A stretch of DNA of 64,000 nucleotides from assembly GCF_000340215.1 (NCBI RefSeq), contig NW_006921547.1, forward strand, positions 1-64,000, read 5' to 3'. The position numbers and the translations under genes were made by a program. A model generated the notes under the pieces. It saw only the letters and a program-made list of their open reading frames with translations. It had not been told where the DNA came from and ran no database searches. The stretch comes from Pseudocercospora fijiensis CIRAD86 (taxonomy: Eukaryota > Ascomycota > Dothideomycetes > Mycosphaerellales > Mycosphaerellaceae). This document shows, one piece after another, positions 12,901 to 22,891 of this stretch; the first letter of the stretch is position 1, and every line of letters starts with the position of its first letter.

Positions 12901-13528
12901 GAAGGCAGCGGTAGTACCCTTAGTAACAAATTCTACGAGTATAACTTTAGGCGGTATCGGCTCCTCTTCTTCCGCGTCCGTATCCTAGTCTTAGGAATAC
13001 TTATAAAAGCAACTATCTACGGCGAGCGCTTAGTAAAGTACTGTCCGACTATAAGGGGTCGATATAATAGGTAGGTTATCTAGTTCCTCGTCGGAATTAA
13101 CCCTAGCGTCGCTACTTAAAGGACTACTTAAATCCGATTAGATTAAACTACTAGTTACCGAAGGTACTCGCGAGCTTTCGAGCGTAACATCGCTATTATC
13201 GTCTCGACCCTACCGACCTCGTAGTAGCGTAGGTCGTAGCGGTAGTAGGGGTTCTAGTAAGGTAGGGCGCGGGTTACGCCCTCTAGGATTTAGCTAGATA
13301 CGTAGTAGGAGCCCGCGTTATAGCTACGATAGCTAAGCTCTAAAACGAGGCCTTTATAAGCTCTCTCTTAAATTAGACCTAGTAATACTATCTCTTAATC
13401 TAGACGGGCTTCGCCTTAAGCTAGGGCTAGGAATGCTATCTCTAGAATTAGACTTAGATATACTCGCGCTTACGATCGGTCGACTACGCCGTACCGAGGC
13501 TAGTAGTTAATTCGTCCCGTCTCTTAAA

Positions 13529-13820
13529 GTAGGCAACGAGGGGCTCTCTAGAATAGGAGGGAAGGAGAGACTTCTTCGAGAAGTTAGCGAAGTAGGTTAA
13601 GTAGCGGACTTCGAAGCTAGTAATAGGGGAGAATAAGCTACGCTTACTTAGAAGTCTAGCTTAGGCGGCGTTATAAGCAACGAGGGGCTCTCTAGAATAG
13701 GAGGGAAGGAGAGACTTCTTTAAGGAGTCGGCGAAGTAGGTTAAGTAGCGGATATCGAAGCTAGTAATAGGGAAGAATAAGCTATACTTCCTTAGGAGTT
13801 AGGCTTAGGCGGCGTCGCTA
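13529..13820. repeat. Two-copy ~150-bp tandem duplication in the giant gene
   Basis: The segment beginning AACGAGGGGCTCTCTAGAAT occurs at about 13529 and again at about 13679 with few differences, and both copies run into AGGCTTAGGCGGCGT-like ends. It lies inside the Ser/Pro-rich part of the minus-strand giant gene and stays in frame. Confidence 0.8.
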
Positions 13821-14136
13821 GTATAGAAGCTAGCAAGGAAGGCGTCGCTAGTATAGAAGCTAGCTAGGAAGGCGTCGCTAGTATAGAAGCTAGCGCGGGA
13901 GGTATCGCTAGTATAGAAGCTAGCTAGGGAGGTATCGCTAGTATAGAAGCTAGCTAGGGAGGTATCGCTAGTATAGAAGCTAGCGCGGGAGGTATCGCTA
14001 GTATAGAAGCTAGCGCGGGAGGTATCGCTAGTATAGAAGCTAGCGCGGGAGGTATCGCTAGTATAGAAGCTAGCGCGGGAGGTATCGCTAGTATAGAAGC
14101 TAGCGCGGGAGGTATCGCTAGTATAGAAGCTAGCGC
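13811..14136. repeat. 30-bp tandem repeat, 11 copies, coding on minus strand
   Basis: Eleven consecutive 30-base units of type GGTATCGCTAGTATAGAAGC plus TAGCGCGGGA, the first three being GGCGTC variants ending AGGAA. Translated in the minus-strand giant-gene frame the unit is the decapeptide PPALASILAI (early variants PSLLASILAT). No unit contains a stop. The array runs almost into the assembly gap at 14195. Confidence 0.9.
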
Positions 14137-14194
14137 TAGTAGGGATTGTACTATAGCGGACGAAGGGGGTCTAGTAGCTATCGAAGCGGGGCGG

Positions 14195-14808
14195 NNNNNN
14201 NNNNNNNNNNNNNNNNNNNNNNNNNNNNNNNNNNNNNNNNNNNNNNNNNNNNNNNNNNNNNNNNNNNNNNNNNNNNNNNNNNNNNNNNNNNNNNNNNNNN
14301 NNNNNNNNNNNNNNNNNNNNNNNNNNNNNNNNNNNNNNNNNNNNNNNNNNNNNNNNNNNNNNNNNNNNNNNNNNNNNNNNNNNNNNNNNNNNNNNNNNNN
14401 NNNNNNNNNNNNNNNNNNNNNNNNNNNNNNNNNNNNNNNNNNNNNNNNNNNNNNNNNNNNNNNNNNNNNNNNNNNNNNNNNNNNNNNNNNNNNNNNNNNN
14501 NNNNNNNNNNNNNNNNNNNNNNNNNNNNNNNNNNNNNNNNNNNNNNNNNNNNNNNNNNNNNNNNNNNNNNNNNNNNNNNNNNNNNNNNNNNNNNNNNNNN
14601 NNNNNNNNNNNNNNNNNNNNNNNNNNNNNNNNNNNNNNNNNNNNNNNNNNNNNNNNNNNNNNNNNNNNNNNNNNNNNNNNNNNNNNNNNNNNNNNNNNNN
14701 NNNNNNNNNNNNNNNNNNNNNNNNNNNNNNNNNNNNNNNNNNNNNNNNNNNNNNNNNNNNNNNNNNNNNNNNNNNNNNNNNNNNNNNNNNNNNNNNNNNN
14801 NNNNNNNN
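14195..14808. other. Assembly gap (614 N)
   Basis: Run of N. It lies 58 bases after the 30-bp repeat array, so a longer repeat array is a plausible cause of the gap. Confidence 0.98.
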
Positions 14809-15060
14809 CCTATTTGCTACAAGTAGAGGGTTAATATAGGGGATAGGTTAGGTAGCCGAGGAGGTAGACGATATAGCGGCTAGATATAGTAGCAGCGTAG
14901 ACGAAGAAGATGCTACGCCTAGGTCTTACTTAGCTTACTATACTTTCTTCTAGGCTCGTCGTAGAGCCGTACTCGCTAACTTCCTCGCGGTACGTTTAGC
15001 CTTCTTCTTCCGCTCTTCCTCTTTAGTACTAAGTAGCTTACGCTATCCTTTAGGCGGCAT

Positions 15061-15940
15061 CGTATTAATTCCGTTAATAGCGGAGGGCAAAGCTTATATA
15101 TAAGCCGCGCTAATAAGTATAGAATTCGAGGAGGTAGTAGTTCTATCTCGCGGAAACTACTAATACTAGAAAGGGCTACCCCTTTCTAGCGATACATTTT
15201 ATATATAAGAGAGTAAGGAATAGTAGCGTAGTATATTTTGCGTATAAAGCAGTACGTATAAGTAGGTTCGTATACTATCTATAGCCTTCCCGTAGACGTT
15301 ACAAAACCTAAAGTCTAGCAATTAAAGGACACTATAAACAACTTAAAACTTTAGGTACGCACCTAAAACTAGGCGTTTTAGGTACGCACTAAAAGTTTTA
15401 AGTTGTTCCTCTATCGGACCGTAGGATAAGTAAACCTAAAGAGTATTACTAGTAGGTCTGTTATTAAAGGTAAAAGTCCTTACTAGGCGATAGGCGGAGT
15501 AATACGAGATACGGGGTAAGGTTCGTAGTAGCCTTCCGTAATAGCGAAGAAAGGCTATTTAATTAGATAGTTAGCTAGGTTCTAATAATGTTTAATTAAT
15601 GTCGGGTAGATAGGTTAGCTAGATTTCGGGAAAGGGTACCTCGTATACTTAATATAAGACTAAAAGTATAGCTAAGAAGATAGGTAAATCCCTACTTACG
15701 GAACCGGAGGGTAAGGGGTAGGGGAATACGTACCTCGTATATTTCTTAACTAAAAGCGCTCCGTCGCGTTCTAACGGAGCGAGGGCCGTATCGCTAGTTA
15801 TAGCTAATTAGCTAGACGCGGGCGCGGTCTAGATACGACTTAGAATACGAACGCCTTCTTACTTTAATGTTTCTTAAGCGCTTCGTCGTATTCTAGCGAA
15901 GCGGCTTACTAACTAGAAGCGCTTCGTCGTATCCTAACGA
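15061..15940. other. Intergenic segment with the last hairpin
   Basis: Upstream of the giant gene start. It contains a short stem (GAAAGGGCTACCCCTTTC, about 15171-15188), the hairpin at 15339-15408, and a motif copy at 15791-15812. Two short stretches (about 15764-15785 and 15867-15955) resemble, in opposite orientation, the helicase coding segment for LEALRRILT found near 16170. No sustained gene was seen. Confidence 0.45.
15339..15408. repeat. Palindromic hairpin element, copy 10
   Basis: AACAACTTAAAACTTTAGGT and ACTAAAAGTTTTAAGTTGTT form a long inverted repeat around a short loop, with AGGTACGCACC palindromes in both arms. It is upstream of the giant gene start at 15060 and is the last copy seen in the window. 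Confidence 0.85.
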
Positions 15941-15949
15941 AGTAGCTTA

Positions 15950-17240
15950 ACGATATCCTTGTCCTTACTACGACTACCGAGACGTACAAATTCTTCCTCG
16001 AATATAGCGATATAACGTAAAAACTAGTCGATAGTGTAGTTAGTCTAACAAGCGATAATTATTAGTAGATCTCCCTTATTCTAGTTCTCGAGCATTACTT
16101 TAATAGCTTATATAGAGATATAGGTCTTACTAGTACTAGGTAGGCCTTAAATAATAGTAAGACGCGCCGTTAGAATACGACGGAGCGCTTCTAGTTAGAA
16201 GGCGTCTAGAGTACTATTAGGCTTAGAAGGCTAGTACTTAACTATATTAATATTCTCGAAGCTCTCGTTAGAGTTATTAACTAGGATAGAGCTTAGATCT
16301 CGCTTCGGCTATACTTTAATATACTTAGGCGCCGAAATGTAAGGCTATATACTAACGAGGTACTCTAATAAGGAGAAACCCTCGCGTATTATACGCTAAA
16401 GGCTAAGTAAGGTATACCGATTAGCTTCGAAAAGTCCGCTACGGTCCTCTACTATAAGATATTCTATAGTAGGATCTAGCTTTAACTCCTCGGGACGGGT
16501 AAAGGCGAGATTAAGCTTAGGTAGATTCTACTAAAGTCCCTCTAGTAGTCGAGCGGCAATAGTAGCGATAATAGCGCAAGATACGAACTTATTATTTATT
16601 AGCATAAGAACGACTAAGCTACCGGCGATAAGGCGCTTTAACTATTCCTATAGAACTTTCTTACTAGTACGGAGAAGACTAAAAGTAACGCGGACGGCGA
16701 AGCTACGTATAGACAAAGTCGCGCTATAGATATAAACCTACTTAGGTTAGTATATAATAGGCAGCGCGTTAAAGGGGTAAGGGCGAGACTAACCTTAGTA
16801 TAGATACCGACTTTGCTATTAAATACGTCCTTAGCGGTATATAGAGTATAGCGAGTTATTAAGACTACTTCGCGAAGGCTGCGAAGGGTATCTTCGCGGT
16901 TCCTATAGAACTTTCTTACTAGTACGGAGGAGACTGAAAGTAACGCAAACGGCGAAGCTACGTATAGATAAAGTCGCGCCGTAGATATAAACCTACTTAG
17001 GTTAGTATATAACGGGCGGCGCGTTAAAGAGATAAAGGCGAAACTAACCTTAGTATAGATACCGACTTTACTATTAAATACGTTCTTAGCGGTATATAGA
17101 GTATAGCGAGTTATTAAGACTACTTCGTAAAGGCCGCGAAGGATATCTTCGTAATATAGCTCGTAGAGAGTACTCTAAGAGAATAGTTCTATAAGGGAGG
17201 CGATAAATAGTAAATAGAGCTCGTCGACGTCGCGTATAAG
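15950..17240 (-). pseudogene. Fragment of NFX1/ZNFX1-type SF1 helicase, RIP-decayed
   Basis: Minus-strand frame matching the N-terminal half of the helicase region of NFX1-type zinc-finger/RNAi-heterochromatin helicases. In order: a segment EDILRGLYEVVLITR near 17150; an ~85-residue block present twice; then LDPTIEYLIVEDRSGLFEAN near 16480, equivalent to the family's DP..EW.M.EARQGYFEA. Next come LDAF*LEALRRILTARLTII and the Walker A GLPSTSKTY (about 16120-16150, from GPPGTGKTY). After that is IIIAC*TNYTID*FLRYIAIF, the A.QTNHA.DQ.L.H motif, and RLGSRSKDKDIVK. The frame is lost below about 15950, so the second RecA domain is absent here. Family role: RNA helicase linked to RNA surveillance or small-RNA heterochromatin. 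Whether this copy was a host gene or cargo of a repeat is not visible. Confidence 0.8.
16643..17155. repeat. In-frame ~258-bp tandem duplication within the helicase fragment
   Basis: The segment beginning TTCCTATAGAACTTTCTTAC occurs at about 16643 and again at about 16901, the second ending near 17155 with ATATCTTCG. The copies are highly similar. Each encodes on the minus strand the block starting EVVLITRYTLYTAKNVF. Its length keeps the helicase frame. Confidence 0.85.
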
Positions 17241-17830
17241 GGCGAGCGTTCCTATCGCTAGTTATAGCTAATTAGCCCGACGCGAGCGTAGTCGAGATAC
17301 AACTTAGAATGCGACTACCTTCTTATTTAGATATACGTAGGCGGCCTATAAGTAGGCGCGAGAATATATTCTTTTATACCTTCGATATTATAATATCGAA
17401 TAAATAGAGAATAGTTCTATAAGGGAGGCGATAAATAGTAAATAGGGCTCGTCGACGTCGCGTACGAGGGCGAGCGTTCCTATCGCTAGTTATAACTAAT
17501 TAGCCCGCGGCTCTTACCGTATCGCTAGTTATAGCTAATTAGCCCGACGCGAGCGTAGTCGAGATACGACTTAGAATACGACCGCCTTCTTATTTAGCTC
17601 GTAATATATATAGGTAGCCTACGAGTAGGCGCGAGAATATATTCTTTTATACCTTCGATATTATAATATCGAATAAATAAAGAATAGTTCTATAAGGGAG
17701 GCGATAAATAGTAAATAGGGCTCGTCGACGTCGCGCGCGAGGGCGAGCGTTCCTATCGCTAGTTATAGCTAATTAGCCCGCGGCCCTTACTATATCGCTA
17801 GTTATAGCTAATTAGCCCGACGCCGGCGCC
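17181..17830. repeat. Tandem duplications of helicase 5' segment plus upstream motif
   Basis: GAATAGTTCTATAAGGGAGG starts units at about 17181, 17409 and 17682 (spacings 228 and 273). Each continues through a GTCGACGTCGCG segment that on the minus strand encodes RDVDEPYLLFIASLIELF-like sequence, then one or two copies of TCGCTAGTTATAGCTAATTAGC. Two of the units also carry the palindrome TTCGATATTATAATATCGAA (about 17382-17401 and 17654-17673). It looks like stepwise tandem duplication of the helicase gene's 5' end. Confidence 0.8.
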
Positions 17831-17876
17831 CTACTATACGCCTACTATACGCCTAATCCTAACCCTAAAGTGCCCT
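17755..17876. repeat. Motif-pair plus telomere-like CCTAACCCTAA segment, copy 1
   Basis: Two copies of TCGCTAGTTATAGCTAATTAGC (17756 and 17795) are followed by ACGCCTAATCCTAACCCTAAA (about 17855-17876). The same arrangement recurs at 25320-25425, and in both cases a long plus-strand reading frame begins immediately after. CCCTAA matches the common fungal telomere repeat but is present only about twice here. Confidence 0.6.
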
Positions 17877-17880
17877 ATAG

Positions 17881-20800
17881 TATACGAGTATATTACTATA
17901 TAGCTTGCCTTTCGCGCTACTATATATAACTAACGTTATCTATATAAAGGTATTAATCGAAGCTAAGCTTACTCTAGTCGACTATTACTAGTATAGTTAG
18001 TTTAGTTAGTAGTAGAAGGTAAGATAGTACTAGCTTTCTATCTCGCCTAGCGCGACTAGACTATTATACAAATAATATTAGTAAGAGTAGGAGGCTAACG
18101 CAGATAATAACCTAGATATATAGCATATCGAATCCTTCGCTAAGTATAGGAGTAGCGACGAGAAATAGATTATCGGTACTATTAAGCTAGGCGTCGAGTA
18201 GCTATTCTTTCTCGCTAGTAGTTCTACTAGCGGCGGTAAAGTATAGGTAATTAATTTCCCTCGCTAGCTACTTAGCGTAGTCGAGACTATATACAAATAC
18301 TAGGACGCGATCGCTAGATATAAATATACTCGCCCTAGGTTACTTTCTAATAAGTCGTATAGCTATAAGTAGTAACTATACCTACTAGTATAAGAAAATA
18401 CGATATATAATATTAGCGCGATTAGTACTCTACTATACTATTATAGGCTAGGCGATAATATTATACTATAGGAATTTAGGTTCTATCGATAGTAGTAGAG
18501 TAGTAGTTAGATAGACGACCTAGGTACTAATTAACCTAAGATAGCTAAATTATCGAAAGATAGAGTAGTACGGTAACGTAGTTATAGTTAAATAGTACTC
18601 GTCGACGAAGATATAATCGAGCTAGTTCTAGACGCCGAGACGCTGTGTATATATAATAAATTAGGTGGAGTAGGCGGCCTTAGCGCTAACTAGAATAAGG
18701 AAAGTAGGGCGCTCTATTCCTAGTTACTATACTATATAGAATACTTTACTAGCTTTAAGTTAGGCGAGTATATTAACTTATAAAGTAACTAGAGGAAGGA
18801 TAAGTATAGTAGTCTGTGTACCTTTTGTGTAGTAAGGAACTGTAAAGAGAAGACTCTTCCTAGCGCTAGTACCGAGGATAACGAGTAGTTAGGCCTCGAG
18901 GGAGAGGATCTATTATATAGTAGTCGCTTAACTCTCGCTCTTCTACTATAGTCGCGGGTTCTATATAATTTCGCGTATATACTATAGGGCTTTATCGAGA
19001 GTAAAAACAGAGGCGAGACTACTATTCTCGAGTACTAAGAGGTTACTAATAGAGCTACCTAGCGATAGCTAGGTCCCCTAGTAGCGAGTAATAGCGGTAG
19101 GAAGCTAGAGGAAGTTCGACTAGATATAAGACGCGCGGTACCTACCTTAAATTAAGCTATTCTATAAGTTAGACGACGTAGCGAATAGATTAGCGTTAGT
19201 ATATAAAATATTAGTAGTATAAAGACTATAGTTACGCTACCTAGCTATAGCTATCTCTATATCGTCGACCTTATCGTCTTCGTCGTCTATATCTAATTAA
19301 TCGAAGCCTATAAACTTACTAAAGAATTTCTTAACGATAGCGATAGAGAAGTAACGCTACTCGCTAATACCGAAAATAGATAGGCTAGTAGCTATAGTCT
19401 ATCGACGAAAGTATCGGATTATAGTATTATCCGACTAGACGAGGTTGTCCTTAGACTAGAGAAAAGGACTAAGTACCTACCTAGGGTTAGATTAATACTA
19501 GTAGAGCTCGCGAAATAGTTAAATATATATAAGGTAATCGATAAGTAGGCGGCCGAGCTTAAATAGGAAGCGGACGTTTTATTTATTATTTAGCTTCTAG
19601 TAGAGCTTAGTATAGGTTAGGTAAATTATAACGTATCTATCTCGGATAGTAATAAAGCGGACCGACTAAGTATTACGCTATATCGCCGAGAAGAATTCGG
19701 GTTCGTAGGCGGGCTAACCGCTACTAATAAATATAAGGACGCTAAGTAGCCTAAGGAACTCTTAAACGCAATACTTATATACGCTAACTACCGAGCTAAG
19801 GTAGAGTGTATCTAAACCAGCCTCTAAGTATAAATGTAATAGAGCCGGATTACTAGCGATAGCAATAATAACGAACGTTTAAGCTAGGTTAACGATAGTA
19901 GTATTACGCTTATCTTAGAGAAAGCTAAAGTAGATAGTAGTTTCTTTAAGGCAGTTATAAAGGTCCGTAAAGGGAATAGAGTTATATAGGAGTCCGAAAA
20001 GGAGGTCGCGCTATAGGATCTTATACGCCTATCGATAGTAATACTTAAGTAGGGTAGTTAGATCTATAACTCGTAGTACGACGTTCCTAAATTAAATAGA
20101 TTTACCGTCGGCGGCCTAGATAGCCTAATTAGTCGATATATAGTTGCTAGTAAAGGCGAAGAGGGCACTACGCTAGCGGACAATTTCTCGGATAGCGGTC
20201 TCTCGTATAAAAAGTAACTCTATCTTATACTAAATAGTCTCTAAAACTTCGTCGTCGTAGTCGAAGCCCTAGTTATAACGCCGGAAGTAGTTAAATATAA
20301 GGAGTTGCTCTATCTAAATAATAGTAGAGAGATAGTAATTAAAGTCGTTCGGCTCCTACTATATACCCGAATATAGTTATACTATATAAAGAGCGAGATA
20401 GCTAAGAAGTAGAGAGTAGAACCGACGACTACTAATTAGATACTAGAATAGAGAGAGTAATAACTATAAAATAAGAGGATATAGTTCTAGTTCTTCTATC
20501 TCGGTAATACTACTTCGGACGCGGTCGCTAAGTTTATTCTAGAGTTCGCGCTATTCGTTAGTCGGCGTTACTTAGGCGAGGCTATAGTCGACTTTTTCGT
20601 CGACTTTATCGCTTACTTAACTAGCGACTTCGCCGTCGACGTTGTTATTAATTTTATTAGTAGGCGATATTATAGAAGGGAAAAATAGAACTTTAGGGGA
20701 GATATAACGAATAAAATATACTAGCGCGTATAGTATAGCGTCGGCGTATTTAAGTTCGCTTAAGCGGGTCTTATAGCGCCGAAAGCGAAAATGTTTATAA

Positions 20801-21776
20801 TAGTCGGACTTCTATATTATATTATAAAAGTTAGCGAGGGCTTACTTATAGGAATTAGTAAGGTTAAAATAGGGGCTACTTTCGATATAATACCTTATCG
20901 TATAAGAGAACGCTCGGCGAGCGATAGCGATAACTTCTACGGTATAGGGCTTATTATCTTCTTTAGGGAGGCAGATAGCGGCCTATATTTCGTCTTTATA
21001 GAGTAAGACAACGTAAAAGTCGATAAAGAGTTACTAAATCTAGGGGGGGAGGGCAGATACGTAGGCTAAGCTATTATAAACGATATTTCGATCCTCGTCT
21101 AGTTTCTCTTAGATATCGGCCTAGGCTTTAATTAGAGTAGACGTAAGTTAGTTATTATATAATAAGGAGGGAATAGGCACTATATAAGCGTAACGATAGA
21201 CCTAGAATACGCGATTCTATCTAGGTTCGTACCTAGCTTTAGGGTAGAAGAATTACTATATATAGATATTACTCTCCTATAGGCGATTAGATATCTCTTA
21301 TAGGCGGGCTTTTCTACTACTGCCCTAAGTCTAGGTATTAGTCTATTTATATCGCGTTTTATAATACTCTTATATCGAGGTACGCTTATAAAAGACAGCC
21401 GTATATTATTCGCCCTATTCGTCGATAGTAGTATATTAGAAACAATCGAAGTAGAGCGGGAACTCCGGAGCTTAATCGTCGGTTAGCTAGGGCTAAATTA
21501 CCTAGTCGGGTATTACAGTAATATTAGGGAGCGACTCGAATTCTTTAATAAGAAAGCGACGGATAGTATTAGGAATAGTATATCGGTATTAGCGGCTAAA
21601 GTAAGTATAAAAATAGCGAGAGGGTACGGCGTATCGGCAAGTTACGTACTTAATAATACGATATTAAGGAAGATAATAGAAGTAATCCTCGAAACGGTAT
21701 CTTTCCGGTATGTAGGTTCCTAGGTATTGGGAGTAGTTCTTATAACCCTAATAATCTCGATTGTAATAATATATTA
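17881..21776 (+). pseudogene. Long unrecognised protein with C-terminal membrane segment, RIP-decayed
   Basis: One plus-strand frame can be followed for 3.9 kb (about 1,295 codons) with no frameshift; interruptions are TAG/TAA only. The N-terminal third is Gln/Tyr rich. There is a Cys-containing patch SSLCTFCVVRNCKEK near 18815-18860. Middle parts read as ordinary globular protein, for example LDEVVLRLEKRTKYLP near 19440 and EEFGFVGGLTATNKYK near 19690. Hydrophobic stretches include YLYIVDLIVFVVYI near 19255. The C-terminus has GVVLITLIISIVIIY just before the last stop at about 21774, a likely single membrane anchor. The 71-codon open stretch 20791-21006 is simply the least damaged part of this frame. 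The true start is unclear (17881-17945). No family recognised. Confidence 0.6.
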
Positions 21777-21789
21777 ATCGCGAGAGCGC

Positions 21790-22890
21790 GTTAACGGACG
21801 TATATCTATCGCCTCCTTTATAGACCGAAGTAGTTAAGGCGCGGATTGTCTAACCTAAACCTTAATAGTATCTCTATAGAGGCCGTATCTACTATAAATA
21901 GTGTATAGGAAGATAATAAGGCGAAGGTCGCGTAGAATATAACTTAGTATAGCGTAGGTATAAACTAGTTAGAAATCCGGGCAAGCGGTTAGTATAGATA
22001 GTATATAGCTATAAGCTAATCGGCCTCGGGATAGTAGGGAGCTATATACATATATATATTATAGGCTTCTAAGTAAGGCGGTCGTAAGATTAAGTAAAAG
22101 GTACAAGATATAGACTACTTTGCTAGCTAGAAAACGGGTTAATCTTTCGCGATATAGCAAAATAGTTAGTATTTATATATATTAGGTATAGGGACGGTAT
22201 ATAGTAGGAACGGAATAATTAAAGTTTATATATACGGTAGCCGGCCTAACGTAGCGAGACGCTCTCTAATATTCGGTAGTAGAGTATAGGTAAAGTCTAT
22301 CTACTATTTGCGGTAGTAGGTATAGTAGGCTTCTATCCCTTCTCTACGGCTAAGCCGGCGATATTATAAACGGAGCTCTAATCTATCGTATATATTAAGA
22401 AAATTAGGAGCCGAATCTCTATCTATATTAAGAGGATTATCCTAGGTACCTTTCCCTCCTTCGTCGTCTAATACCGGCAGATCGGGTTCTACGCTATCGT
22501 CTTCTAGCTATAAATCTAGTACTAGTGTATTACTACCCGCTTTAACCCTAGGTTTCCTTAGACGTTTTTTACGTAACGCGCGTAATAGGTATTTTTTCGG
22601 CGCTAGTAAATTGCGCCCTATCTTAAAGCCTTAGAGAACGATATAGTCTTTAGGAATGTTAGGTAGGTAGGCCTATATCGTACGTTCCTTGCTAGGTTTC
22701 GGTTTATAAGCGTCTCTTATAGCGGTAATATTACTACTAGTAATAAAATTGTAAAGAGCGCTCTTCCTCTTATTAACGCGACTACTCTAGGCTTCCGCGA
22801 GCCTCTTCTATTTGCCTTATATCTAGAAGCGATAGGCTTCTTCGAAACTAAGTCTAATCCGAGTAGTAGCTATAATATCGGCGAGAATAC
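21790..22890 (-). pseudogene. Unrecognised basic-then-acidic protein, RIP-decayed
   Basis: A minus-strand frame of about 365 codons. Its N-terminal part is basic (LAPKKYLLRALRKKRLRKPR near 22560-22620). An acidic linker follows (LEDDSVEPDLPVLDDEGG, near 22440-22500). A globular C-terminal part then contains LLPNIRERLATLGRLPY near 22260 and LRPPYLEAYNIYMYIAP near 22060. Interruptions are RIP-type stops. It is convergent with the long 17881-21776 frame and roughly divergent from the ORF that begins near 22892. The plus strand is also partly open around 22650-22890, so the right boundary is uncertain. No family recognised. Confidence 0.5.
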
Positions 22891-22891
22891 G

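Larger units (their letters stand above)
9973..15060 (-). pseudogene. Giant unrecognised protein with decapeptide repeats, RIP-decayed
   Basis: Minus-strand frame from a surviving ATG at 15060-15058 to TAG at 9975-9973, about 1,695 codons including the gap. The same frame holds throughout; the interruptions are TAG/TAA. The N-terminus is strongly charged (MPPKG*RKLL, then KEEERKKKAKRTARK). A Ser/Pro-rich region with a ~150-bp duplication and a decapeptide repeat of type PPALASILAI follows. The long C-terminal part has globular composition, for example RATRLDASRFNTYLFFP near 12.5 kb and an acidic DNDSEEDNNSD near 10.82 kb. It ends TSADDDDNDE. No known domain was recognised. The plus strand in the same region also reads fairly open, but its stop density is less favourable over the full length and the minus frame is continuous. 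Frame continuity across the N gap assumes its stated length. It is convergent with the 7477 gene. Confidence 0.65.

Noticed and set aside
11640..13080. Plus-strand frame (for example REEILRYIISLEEAD) as a separate gene
   Set aside because: It looked protein-like at first, but the minus-strand frame is in the same register from 15060 to 9973 and gives a continuous protein; the plus reading is its antisense.
13811..14136. CRISPR-like array
   Set aside because: The 30-bp units are contiguous with no spacers, and they are coding in a eukaryotic context.
14146..14826. 226-codon open reading frame
   Set aside because: It is open only because it spans the run of N; the flanking sequence belongs to the minus-strand giant gene.
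17860..17876. Internal telomere
   Set aside because: Only about two CCCTAA units are present, too few to call a telomere tract; kept as a telomere-like motif.
20791..21006. 71-codon ORF starting with ATG as an independent gene
   Set aside because: It is in register with the decayed 17881-21776 frame on both sides, so it is a stretch of that gene without stops.
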